Origin: Nostocoides sp. HKS02
GTDB lineage: Bacteria > Actinomycetota > Actinomycetes > Actinomycetales > Dermatophilaceae
Length of the DNA: 64,000 nucleotides
Assembly (NCBI RefSeq): GCF_009707485.1
Contig: NZ_CP046121.1
Span: forward strand, 3,038,001-3,102,000
Direction: 5' to 3'
In this document: positions 56,012 to 64,000 of the stretch, piece by piece
How the letters are laid out: each line of letters opens with the position of its first letter
Numbering within the stretch: the stretch's first letter is position 1
Notes under the pieces: generated by a model
What the model was told of the DNA's origin: nothing
The model's input: the letters and a program-made list of their open reading frames with translations, nothing else
The model's database searches: none
Position numbers and translations under genes: made by a program

Positions 56012-59000
56012 GTGTGGAGCTTGTACACGGAGCAGTCGACGACGGCCCGAGCTTTCGACGTGGGCTCACGCGGGCACAAGGGGCTGTCGATCTTCGCCGT
56101 CCTCGTCTACCTCGCGACCTTCGTGGTGGCGATCGCCGCACCGGCATCGGCATACCAGGTGGCAACCTCGGCCCCGACCGTCGCGGGCGGCGTGGGCACG
56201 CTCACCATGCCCGGTTCCGGGTTGGCCGCATCGGTATCGGCATCGGGGCTCACCTCGGTGACCGGTGGCACCACCCTCGGTGGCCGCGGCTACGTCGCCA
56301 GCGACTACACCCCCGGCTTGGCGACGACCACGCCCGCCGTCAACGTGCTCACGGACGCGACCAACAACTGCCCCTCGGTGGGGACTTGCTCCGGGCTGGG
56401 CACTGTCACGATCACGTTCAGCCAGCCGGTGACCAATCCTGTGCTGAGTCTCGCCGGCATCGGGGGAGAGGTCCACCACCTCGACTCGAGCAACGTCGTG
56501 ACGGCGATATCTCAGCTCCACGACATCCTCACCCTGACCACGCCGGGCGTCACCCTGACCGATCTGAGCGGTGGCAACCTCGCCGTCTCCGGCACCCAGA
56601 TCACAGCCAACAACGCCAGCACCGGCTACCGGTGTGAAACGACAGCTCAGACCGACGGTCCTACCGGGACGACCCTGCCGTCCGCGGGAGCCACTGCGGC
56701 GTGCGGGTCAGTGCGCATCAACGGCACGGTCACCTCGGTGACGTTCAGCGTGAGCGCGATCTTCACCCAGACGACGGCGAGCGTGCCGCCATACACCAAC
56801 AACACCAGCTCCGACCCCACGCACAACGCGGACGGCTTCGCGATTGCGGTCACCGCGCCTGAGGACTTCGGCGACTCCCCCTCGTCCTACGACCAGGGCA
56901 ACGCTGCCCGCGCGGTGCTGTCCGACGTGCAGCTCGGCCCCAGCGTCACCGAGGACAACGCGACGGTGGCCAACGGGACGGTGTCCCCGAACGCCAGCGC
57001 GACCGCTGCCCTCGACGGCGCTGACAACGGAGTCACCCTGGGCCCGCTCAGCACCTCGATGACCAGCTACAGCACCACCGTGGCCATCAGCGGAGCAAGC
57101 AAGCCCGGCACCGCGTGCGGGTGGATCGACTTCACCAAGAACGGGGTGTTCGACACCGGCGAACGCGCCTGCGCCGCATTCGCGGCCGGCGCCACCAGCG
57201 CGACCCTCACCTGGTCCGGGCTGAGCGGGCTGACCGCAGGCAACACCTACGCGCGGTTCCGGGTCGGGTACAACGCCGCCCAGACGCAGAGCCCGATCGG
57301 GGCATCGGATGCCGGCGAGGTCGAGGACTACCTCCTGGCAGTCGCAGGTCCAGCACCCTTCGCCTGCACGACCCCGACCGTCTTCGACGCTGCAGGCACG
57401 CCCAACACCCAACTGTTCGCACAAACCCAGACCCCGACCGGGTCCACCTTCACCGCGGTCGGACCGCCCTGGGCGGGTGGCGTCTACAACGCGATCGGCT
57501 TCGACAGCGCGAGTCGACTGATGTATGCGGTCAGCGGCGCGCAGCTGCTCATCATCGACTCCACCGGTGCCGTCACGAACACCGGCGTCATCAGCGGTCT
57601 CCCGGCGACCCCGAACGTCGTCGTGGGTGCGATCGACGCCTCCGGCAACTACTACATCGAGGATGTGAACTCGGGCAACATCTACCAGGTCAATGTGGCG
57701 ACCCGGGTCGCGACGCTGGTGATGAACAACCCATTCCTCAACATGTTCGACTTCACCTTCGCCAACGGCTACCTGTGGGGTCTGAACCAGCCCGCCTCCG
57801 GCGCGATGGTCATGGTGCGGATCGACCCCGTCAACAAGGTCGTGAGCAGCTTCAGCATGGCCAGCCTCGGGCTCCCCTTCGACCGGTATGGCGCCGCGTG
57901 GACCTACGGCAATGGCAACCTGGGTTTCGATCGAAACTCCGGTGGCGTGTTCCAGATCGCCGTCACCAATCCCAGCGCGGCCGCTCCGACCTTCAGCCTC
58001 GTCGCGTCCGGCTCAGGACCCGCTTCGACCGCCAACGATGGCACCTCATGCGTCCCTGGCCCGGTCGACCTGTCCATCGCCAAGACTGGCCCCGCGACCG
58101 TTCTGCCGAGCGGACAGGTCACCTGGACGCTCACCGTGACGAACAACGGGCCCAACATCAGCTCAGGCTACGTCGTCAACGACCAGGTCCCGGCGGGCTA
58201 CACCAACGTCAGCAGCAGCACCCCAGGGTGCACCGTGACCGGTAACTCCGTCCAGTGCCTCGGCGGAGTGCTGGGTGTCGGTGCCAGCGCGACCATCACC
58301 CTCACCGCCAACGCGCCGCCAACCAATGGCTGCCTCACGAACACGGCCTCCGTGCTGGGCAACGAGAGCGACCCCACGGCTAGCAATGACACGTCGGCAC
58401 ACACCACCTGCGTAGCGAGCAACCCTGCGTTGACCCTGACCAAGTCCGCGGCGATCACGACGGACGCGAACAACGATGGCAAGGCCGGCGTCGGGGACGT
58501 GATCACCTTCTCGTTCGCGGTCAAGAACACCGGTGACGTCACCATGTCGGCCATCACCATCGCCGACCAGCTCGTCGCCCCGGCCGGTCCGGCCGTGTCG
58601 GTGACCTGCCCGCCGGGGAGTCTGGCTCCCGGCGCGACCGTGGTCTGCACGTCCTCGCCGTACACGGTGACCCAGGCCGACGTGAACGCCGGGTCGGTCG
58701 CGAACAGCGCGACCGCGTCGGGGACCCCGCCGACGGGTCCGCCGGTGACGACCCCGCCCTCGACGACCACCACCCCGACGCCCTCAACGACCGGCCTGTC
58801 CCTGGTCAAGTCCGCGGCGATCACGACGGACGCGAACAACGACGGCAAGGCCGGCGTCGGGGACGTGATCACGTTCTCGTTCGCGGTCAAGAACACCGGT
58901 GACGTCACCATGTCGGCCATCGCCATCGCCGACCAGCTCGTCGCCCCCGCCGGTCCGGCCGTGAGTGTCACCTGCCCGGCAACGGTGTTGGCGCCCGGTG

Positions 59001-62000
59001 CGTCCATGACGTGCACGTCCTCGCCGTACACGGTGACCCAGGCTGACGTGGATGCCGGGTCGGTCACGAACACGGCCACCGCGTCGGGGACCCCGCCGAC
59101 GGGTCCGCCGGTGACCACGCCGCCGTCGACCACGACCACCCCCACCCCGAGCGGGGCGACCCTGTCGCTGACCAAGTCCGCTGCCCTGACCACGGACGCG
59201 AACAACGATGGCAAGGCCGGCGTCGGGGACGTGATCACGTTCTCGTTCCTCGTGACGAACATGGGCAGTGTGACGATGCACAACGTGTCCGTAGCGGACC
59301 AGCTGGTGGCCCCCTCCGGGCCGGCGGTGTCGGTGACCTGCCCGCCGGGGAGTCTGGCTCCCGGCGCGACCGTGGTCTGCACGTCCTCGCCGTACACGGT
59401 GACCCAGGCCGACGTGAACGCCGGGTCGGTCGCGAACAGCGCGACCGCGTCGGGCACCCCGCCGACCGGGCCGCCGGTGACCACCCCGCCCTCGACGACC
59501 ACCACCCCGACGCCCACAACGACCGGCCTGTCCCTGGTCAAGTCCGCGGCGATCACCACGGACGCGAACAACGATGGCAAGGCCGGCATCGGCGATGTGA
59601 TCACGTTCTCGTTCGTGGTCAAGAACACCGGTGACGTCACCATGACCGGGATCGCCGTGGCTGACCAGCTGGTCGCGCCCGCGGGTCCGGCCGTGAGCGT
59701 CACCTGCCCGGCAACGGTGTTGACACCTGGCGAGAGCATGACCTGCACGTCCTCGCCCTATGTGGTGACCCAGGCGGATGTGGACGCCGGGTCGGTCGCC
59801 AACACGGCCACCGCGTCCGGGACCCCGCCGACTGGTCCGCCGGTGACCACCCCGCCGTCGACCACGACCACCCCCACCCCGAACGGGGCGACCCTGTCGC
59901 TGACCAAGTCCGCTGCCCTGACCACGGACGCGAACAACGATGGCAAGGCCGGCGTTGGCGATGTCATCACGTTCTCGTTCGCGGTCACGAACACCGGTGA
60001 CGTCACCATCAGTGGGATCGCGGTGGCGGACCAGCTCGTCGCCCCCGCGGGTCCGGCCGTGAGTGTCACCTGCCCGGCTGCGGTGTTGGCGCCGGGTGCG
60101 TCGATGACGTGCACGTCCTCGCCCTATGTGGTGGCCCAGGCGGATGTGGATGCCGGGTCGGTCGCCAACACGGCCACTGCGTCCGGGACCCCGCCGACCG
60201 GCCCGCCGGTGACGACCCCGCCGTCGACCACGACCACCCCCACCCCGAACGGGGCGACCCTGTCGCTGACCAAGTCCGCGGCGATCACCACGGACGCCAA
60301 CAACGACGGCAAGGCCGGCATCGGCGATGTCATCACGTTCTCGTTCGCGGTCACGAACACCGGCGACGTCACCATGACCGGGATCGCCATCGCCGACCAG
60401 CTGGTCGCGCCCGCGGGTCCGGCCGTGAGCGTCACCTGCCCGGGCACCACCCTCGCGCCGGCCGCGAGCATGACCTGCACGTCCTCGCCCTATGTGGTGA
60501 CCCAGGCGGATGTGGACGCCGGGTCGGTCGCCAACACGGCCACCGCGTCCGGGACCCCGCCGACTGGTCCGCCGGTGACCACCCCGCCGTCGACCACGAC
60601 CACCCCCACCCCGAACGGGGCGACCCTGTCGCTGACCAAGTCCGCTGCCCTGACCACGGACGCGAACAACGATGGCAAGGCCGGCGTTGGCGATGTCATC
60701 ACGTTCTCGTTCGCGGTCACGAACACCGGCGACGTCACCATCAGTGGGATCGCCGTGGCGGACCAGCTCGTCGCCCCCGCGGGTCCGGCCGTGAGTGTCA
60801 CCTGCCCGGCTGCGGTGTTGGCGCCGGGTGCGTCGATGACGTGCACGTCCTCGCCCTATGTGGTGGCCCAGGCGGATGTGGATGCCGGGTCGGTCGCCAA
60901 CACGGCCACTGCGTCCGGGACCCCGCCGACCGGCCCGCCGGTGACGACCCCGCCGTCGACCACGACCACCCCCACCCCGAACGGGGCGACCCTGTCGCTG
61001 ACCAAGTCCGCGGCGATCACCACGGACGCCAACAACGACGGCAAGGCCGGCATCGGCGATGTCATCACGTTCTCGTTCCTCGTGACGAACACGGGCAGCG
61101 TGACGATGCACAACGTGTCCGTGGCGGACCAGCTGGTCGCGCCTGCGGGTCCGGCCGTGAGCGTCACCTGCCCGGCAACGGTGTTGGCGCCCGGCGAGAG
61201 CATGACCTGCACGTCCTCGCCCTATGTGGTGACCCAGGCGGATGTGGACGCCGGGTCGGTCGCGAACAGCGCGACCGCTTCGGGGACCCCGCCGACCGGT
61301 CCGCCGGTGACCACCCCGCCGTCGACCACGACGACTCCCACCCCCACGACGACCGGCTTGTCGCTGACCAAGTCCGCTGCCCTGACCACGGACGCAAACA
61401 ACGACGGCAAGGCCGGCGTTGGGGACGTCATCACGTTCTCGTTCCTCGTGACGAACACGGGCAGCGTGACGATGCACAACGTGTCCGTCGCGGACCTGCT
61501 GGTGGCCCCCGCGGGTCCGGCCGTGAGTGTCACCTGCCCGGGGACCACGTTGGCGCCGGCCGCGAGCATGACGTGCACGTCCTCGCCGTATGTGGTGACC
61601 CAGGCTGACGTGGACGCCGGGTCCGTCGCCAACACGGCCACCGCGTCCGGGACCCCGCCGACCGGTCCGCCGGTGACGACCCCGCCGTCGACCACGACGA
61701 CGCCCACGCCCACGACGACCGGCTTGTCGCTGACCAAGTCTGCTGTCCTGACCACGGACGCGAACAACGACGGCAAGGCCGGCGTTGGCGATGTCATCAC
61801 GTTCTCGTTCGTGGTCCAGAACGCCGGTGACGTCACCATCAGTGGGATCGCGGTGGCGGACCAGCTGGTCGCCCCCGCGGGTCCGGCCGTGAGTGTCACC
61901 TGCCCGGGCACCACCCTCGCGCCGGCCGCGAGCATGACCTGCACGTCCTCGCCGTACACGGTGACCCAGGCGGATGTGGATGCCGGGTCGGTCGCCAACT

Positions 62001-62968
62001 CGGCCACCGCGTCGGGTACCCCGCCGACCGGTCCGCCGGTCACGACCCCGCCGTCGACCACGACGACGCCCACGCCCACGACGACCGGCTTGTCGCTGAC
62101 CAAGTCCGCTGCCCTGACCACGGACGCGAACAACGACGGCAAGGCCGGGGTCGGGGATGCGATCACGTTCTCGTTCCTGGTGACGAACACGGGCAGTGTG
62201 ACGATGCACAACGTGTCCGTGGCCGACCAGCTGGTGGCTCCCGCCGGTCCGGCCGTGTCCGTGTCCTGCCCGGGCACCACCCTGGCGCCGGGCGCCTCGA
62301 TGACGTGCACCAGCTCGGGTTACACGGTGACCCAGGCCGACGTGAACGCCGGGTCCGTGGCCAACTCGGCCACCGCGTCGGGTACCCCGCCGACCGGTCC
62401 GCCGGTGACGACCCCGCCGTCGACCACGACCACCCCGGCCTTGATTGACCCAGGTCTGTCCCTGGACAAGAAGGTCTCGGCAATCAGCGACGCGAACCAC
62501 AATCACCTGACCGACGTCGGCGACACGATCCAGTGGACGTTTGCTGTCCGCAACACCGGCAATGTGACCTTGCGGGGTGTCGCGATCAACGACGGACTGC
62601 TGACGGATGCAGGAATCGTCGTGTCGTGCCCCAAGAGCACCTTGGCGCCGGCAGAGGCGATGACCTGCGCGAGCGCGGCATACACCATCACCCAGGCCGA
62701 CGCGGACGCAGGCCACGTGGCCAACACTGCAGTGAGCCGCGGCACGACTCCTCATGGGACACCGGTGGTCTCGCCCCCCGACAGCACGCTGACGCCTGTG
62801 GTTTCGGATCCACCGGCGAACAGTGCGATCGGCACGGTCCTGGCCTTCACCGGGGTCTCCCCGGGACTCTTCATGGCGGGCCTGGTCGGGCTAGTGGCCC
62901 TCCTGATGGGCCTGCTCCTCGTCTGGATCGGGCGTCGACCGCAGGGGGCCGGAAAGCACCGTTCCTGA
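56012..62968 (+). CDS. Giant repeat adhesin with LAFTG sorting signal
   Basis: 2318 residues from a GTG. Signal peptide ~24-47 (cleavage after APASA). N-terminal beta-rich domain; GEVEDYLLAV module near 430; a propeller-like region (~450-690, NAIGFDSASRLMYAVSGAQLLIID); one DUF11 domain (VDLSIAKTGPATVLPSGQVTWTLTVTNNGP); then from residue 807 twelve in-register 122-residue repeats. Each of the first eleven has a DANNDGKAGxGD loop, probably calcium-binding, and a PPTGPPVTTPPSTTTTPTP linker. C-terminus: LAFTG at 2277-2281, hydrophobic helix, positive tail, a class E sortase-type signal. Attached to peptidoglycan outside the cell. Confidence 0.9.
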   Translation: MWSLYTEQSTTARAFDVGSRGHKGLSIFAVLVYLATFVVAIAAPASAYQVATSAPTVAGGVGTLTMPGSGLAASVSASGLTSVTGGTTLGGRGYVASDYTPGLATTTPAVNVLTDATNNCPSVGTCSGLGTVTITFSQPVTNPVLSLAGIGGEVHHLDSSNVVTAISQLHDILTLTTPGVTLTDLSGGNLAVSGTQITANNASTGYRCETTAQTDGPTGTTLPSAGATAACGSVRINGTVTSVTFSVSAIFTQTTASVPPYTNNTSSDPTHNADGFAIAVTAPEDFGDSPSSYDQGNAARAVLSDVQLGPSVTEDNATVANGTVSPNASATAALDGADNGVTLGPLSTSMTSYSTTVAISGASKPGTACGWIDFTKNGVFDTGERACAAFAAGATSATLTWSGLSGLTAGNTYARFRVGYNAAQTQSPIGASDAGEVEDYLLAVAGPAPFACTTPTVFDAAGTPNTQLFAQTQTPTGSTFTAVGPPWAGGVYNAIGFDSASRLMYAVSGAQLLIIDSTGAVTNTGVISGLPATPNVVVGAIDASGNYYIEDVNSGNIYQVNVATRVATLVMNNPFLNMFDFTFANGYLWGLNQPASGAMVMVRIDPVNKVVSSFSMASLGLPFDRYGAAWTYGNGNLGFDRNSGGVFQIAVTNPSAAAPTFSLVASGSGPASTANDGTSCVPGPVDLSIAKTGPATVLPSGQVTWTLTVTNNGPNISSGYVVNDQVPAGYTNVSSSTPGCTVTGNSVQCLGGVLGVGASATITLTANAPPTNGCLTNTASVLGNESDPTASNDTSAHTTCVASNPALTLTKSAAITTDANNDGKAGVGDVITFSFAVKNTGDVTMSAITIADQLVAPAGPAVSVTCPPGSLAPGATVVCTSSPYTVTQADVNAGSVANSATASGTPPTGPPVTTPPSTTTTPTPSTTGLSLVKSAAITTDANNDGKAGVGDVITFSFAVKNTGDVTMSAIAIADQLVAPAGPAVSVTCPATVLAPGASMTCTSSPYTVTQADVDAGSVTNTATASGTPPTGPPVTTPPSTTTTPTPSGATLSLTKSAALTTDANNDGKAGVGDVITFSFLVTNMGSVTMHNVSVADQLVAPSGPAVSVTCPPGSLAPGATVVCTSSPYTVTQADVNAGSVANSATASGTPPTGPPVTTPPSTTTTPTPTTTGLSLVKSAAITTDANNDGKAGIGDVITFSFVVKNTGDVTMTGIAVADQLVAPAGPAVSVTCPATVLTPGESMTCTSSPYVVTQADVDAGSVANTATASGTPPTGPPVTTPPSTTTTPTPNGATLSLTKSAALTTDANNDGKAGVGDVITFSFAVTNTGDVTISGIAVADQLVAPAGPAVSVTCPAAVLAPGASMTCTSSPYVVAQADVDAGSVANTATASGTPPTGPPVTTPPSTTTTPTPNGATLSLTKSAAITTDANNDGKAGIGDVITFSFAVTNTGDVTMTGIAIADQLVAPAGPAVSVTCPGTTLAPAASMTCTSSPYVVTQADVDAGSVANTATASGTPPTGPPVTTPPSTTTTPTPNGATLSLTKSAALTTDANNDGKAGVGDVITFSFAVTNTGDVTISGIAVADQLVAPAGPAVSVTCPAAVLAPGASMTCTSSPYVVAQADVDAGSVANTATASGTPPTGPPVTTPPSTTTTPTPNGATLSLTKSAAITTDANNDGKAGIGDVITFSFLVTNTGSVTMHNVSVADQLVAPAGPAVSVTCPATVLAPGESMTCTSSPYVVTQADVDAGSVANSATASGTPPTGPPVTTPPSTTTTPTPTTTGLSLTKSAALTTDANNDGKAGVGDVITFSFLVTNTGSVTMHNVSVADLLVAPAGPAVSVTCPGTTLAPAASMTCTSSPYVVTQADVDAGSVANTATASGTPPTGPPVTTPPSTTTTPTPTTTGLSLTKSAVLTTDANNDGKAGVGDVITFSFVVQNAGDVTISGIAVADQLVAPAGPAVSVTCPGTTLAPAASMTCTSSPYTVTQADVDAGSVANSATASGTPPTGPPVTTPPSTTTTPTPTTTGLSLTKSAALTTDANNDGKAGVGDAITFSFLVTNTGSVTMHNVSVADQLVAPAGPAVSVSCPGTTLAPGASMTCTSSGYTVTQADVNAGSVANSATASGTPPTGPPVTTPPSTTTTPALIDPGLSLDKKVSAISDANHNHLTDVGDTIQWTFAVRNTGNVTLRGVAINDGLLTDAGIVVSCPKSTLAPAEAMTCASAAYTITQADADAGHVANTAVSRGTTPHGTPVVSPPDSTLTPVVSDPPANSAIGTVLAFTGVSPGLFMAGLVGLVALLMGLLLVWIGRRPQGAGKHRS
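58430..62455 (+). repeat. Eleven tandem 366-bp repeats in the adhesin gene
   Basis: Units start at 58430, 58796 and every 366 bp to 62090, with no length change. Unit types alternate between GDVTxxG and GSVTMHN versions. A diverged twelfth unit follows from 62456. Units 5-6 and 7-8 suggest a 732-bp duplication. Confidence 0.9.
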
Positions 62969-63012
62969 CACTCACGCAGTGATCATCACGCAGCACAGAT
63001 TGAAGGTTGGTT

Positions 63013-63498
63013 GTGAATTCTCATTCATTTCGCTCGGGTACCTCCATGATGGGGTGCGCCCTCGTCGCCGCATCCCTCGCGCTTGGCGCATGCTCAGGGG
63101 GAGGGGGCGCGCCTGCACCGAGCACCACGTCCTCGCCCTCGAGTAGCTCGTCATCCTCGCCTAGCTCGACCTCGTCGCCGTCCACCTCGGCATCGGCGAG
63201 CTCGACAAGCCTGAAGAATGTCAAGGGCGCGGCGACATCGCTCTCGGACTTCAGGTGCAAGGCCACGGACAAGTCGTGGAACGCCACTGGCAAGCTCTCC
63301 AACACCGGCAAGTCGACCCTGACCTACCAGGTCCGGGTGGCGGTGGTGAAGGCCAAGTCCTTCACGGTCGTCGGTACCAAGCAGGCTGACTTCGTGCTCG
63401 AGGCCGGGAAGTCGGTCGACGTGAAGTTCGACCACCTCTACACCGGATCCGGTGATGGTCTGCTGTGCATCCCGTCCGTCGTGACAGGCACCAAGTAG
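63013..63498 (+). CDS. Lipoprotein with FxLYD-like domain
   Basis: 161 residues from GTG 63013 with GAAGG upstream. Lipobox LALGAC near residue 25-30, a long Ser-rich linker, then an Ig-like FxLYD-type domain (WNATGKLSNTGKSTLTYQVRVAVVKAKSFTVVGT and LEAGKSVDVKFDHLY). Placed directly after the adhesin, 44 bp on. Likely surface exposed; role unknown. Confidence 0.8.
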   Translation: MNSHSFRSGTSMMGCALVAASLALGACSGGGGAPAPSTTSSPSSSSSSSPSSTSSPSTSASASSTSLKNVKGAATSLSDFRCKATDKSWNATGKLSNTGKSTLTYQVRVAVVKAKSFTVVGTKQADFVLEAGKSVDVKFDHLYTGSGDGLLCIPSVVTGTK

Positions 63499-63520
63499 CC
63501 GCGGGCACTGGCTGGCACGG

Positions 63521-63715
63521 ATGAGCGCGGCCGACGCGACCCCGGGTGGGATCGTTCACGAGACCACCGTGCGCAGGTGGCGCGGACCCTACGGCGACCA
63601 CTGGTGGGCGGCTGGTCCATGCGCCGACTGCGGATGGAAGGGCGCGGCTGCCGAATCGGAAGGCGCTGCCCTCGCTGACGCGACGCGTCACCGTGAGGAT
63701 GCCGAGATCCGGTGA
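63521..63715 (+). CDS. Small protein with CxxC motif
   Basis: 64 residues: HETTVRRWRGPYGDHWWAAGPCADCGWKGAAAE. One CADC pair and several Trp suggest a half zinc ribbon. Weak ribosome site (GGCACGG). Real coding status uncertain. Confidence 0.45.
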   Translation: MSAADATPGGIVHETTVRRWRGPYGDHWWAAGPCADCGWKGAAAESEGAALADATRHREDAEIR

Positions 63716-63900
63716 GGCGTGCCCAGCGTCCGAACCCGTGCTGCTCCGGCATGTCGCCCTCTCGGGTGAGGTGGCCAGGGGTCACGACACGCCTGACCAC
63801 CTCACACTCTGGAGACGACTCGCACCGGCGTGTATGACGGACGCTGGCAGATGCGCGTGAGAGGCCGGGGCCTCCTGCCGTAACGAGCTGGACTCTCCGC

Positions 63901-63936
63901 GTCACGATTCCGTGGCTGTGGGCTCCCTCCACTAGG
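63901..63936 (+). promoter_or_regulatory. Promoter-like element, copy 4
   Basis: GTCAC at 63901, CTCCC at 63923 (22 bp apart), then CTAGG at 63932, about 40 bp before the ATG at 63974. Confidence 0.4.
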
Positions 63937-63973
63937 GGAACACATTCAAACCACAGCAAACGGGGGAAAGACC

Positions 63974-64000
63974 ATGCATCATTCATCTCTGCCTGCCGCG
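63974..64000 (+). CDS. Start of a gene cut by the window edge
   Basis: ATG with GGGGGAAAG 6-7 nt upstream; only nine codons (MHHSSLPAA) are visible. The shared promoter-like element suggests it belongs to the surface locus. Confidence 0.45.

Noticed and set aside
58430..62455. CRISPR-like regular repeats
   Set aside because: Units are 366 bp, coding, and contiguous without unique spacers.
58784..62755. A 1323-codon open frame on the minus strand across the adhesin repeats
   Set aside because: It is a mirror effect of a GC-rich 366-bp repeat whose length is a multiple of three. The product is low-complexity Arg/Gly/His and the plus strand has a signal peptide, domains and a sorting signal.
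48609..64000. Genomic island integrated at tRNA-Thr
   Set aside because: No integrase and no repeated tRNA end was seen within the window.

Overview
The window is high-GC chromosomal DNA from a mycothiol-producing actinobacterium. mshA, mshD, whiB, carD, senX3-regX3, an rpf-type gene and a class E-type LAxTG sorting signal all point that way. Codon and word use resemble Micrococcales such as Intrasporangiaceae, but that placement is inference. Genes are densely packed on both strands, with many 1-4 nt stop/start overlaps and many short-spaced promoters that look leaderless. No IS element, phage gene or CRISPR array was seen, and there is one tRNA (Thr, anticodon TGT).

0-23 kb: an AbiEi-like gene flanked by repeats; pstSCAB with a PHO box; a Nudix/phosphatase fusion, ppk1, mshD and glnR (phosphate, polyphosphate and nitrogen functions side by side, as partly seen in mycobacteria); a MoaD-like gene; a bidirectional promoter serving a DsrE gene and a tiny membrane protein coupled to a nitrobindin-like gene; a low-molecular-weight tyrosine phosphatase, an LCP ligase, a Fur-family gene, ygfZ and a Wzz/BY-kinase; a BKACE enzyme; an XRE regulator with an HBHA-like gene; asparaginase and dtd; a frameshifted DUF2516 gene, a cupin isomerase and a methyltransferase.

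23-39 kb: mshA, a frameshifted YbjN gene, gpmA, phoU, senX3-regX3, a frameshifted lipoprotein gene, then carD-ispD-(GNAT)-ispF-cysS-rlmB in the classic order, membrane proteins, a truncated FtsX-like permease in a patch of different composition, and a DUF4032 kinase-like gene. 39-48.7 kb: a sugar ABC ATPase (MsiK/UgpC type), a LacI regulator, otsBA (trehalose), a CBS protein, a Ser/Thr kinase, a ThrE exporter, a c-di-AMP riboswitch with an Rpf-like gene, and tRNA-Thr.

48.8-64 kb is an accessory surface locus: an ECF sigma factor, a Tat-exported protein, a second Wzz/BY-kinase, two small paralogues around a whiB gene, a one-piece sigma/anti-sigma/transmembrane/extracellular-domain protein, a LytR_C protein, a 2318-residue adhesin with twelve 122-residue repeats and a LAFTG anchor, and an FxLYD-type lipoprotein. 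The likely theme is regulated display of a large repeat adhesin plus polysaccharide export.

Four window-wide signals stand out. The octamer GTATGCCG occurs about 45 times on both strands. A TANNNT box sits 6-8 nt before many start codons. Four single-base insertions break three otherwise conserved genes. A GTCAC/TCCC promoter-like element recurs in the surface locus. No gene-free stretch exceeds 300 bp; the longest (about 47430-47720) holds the riboswitch.
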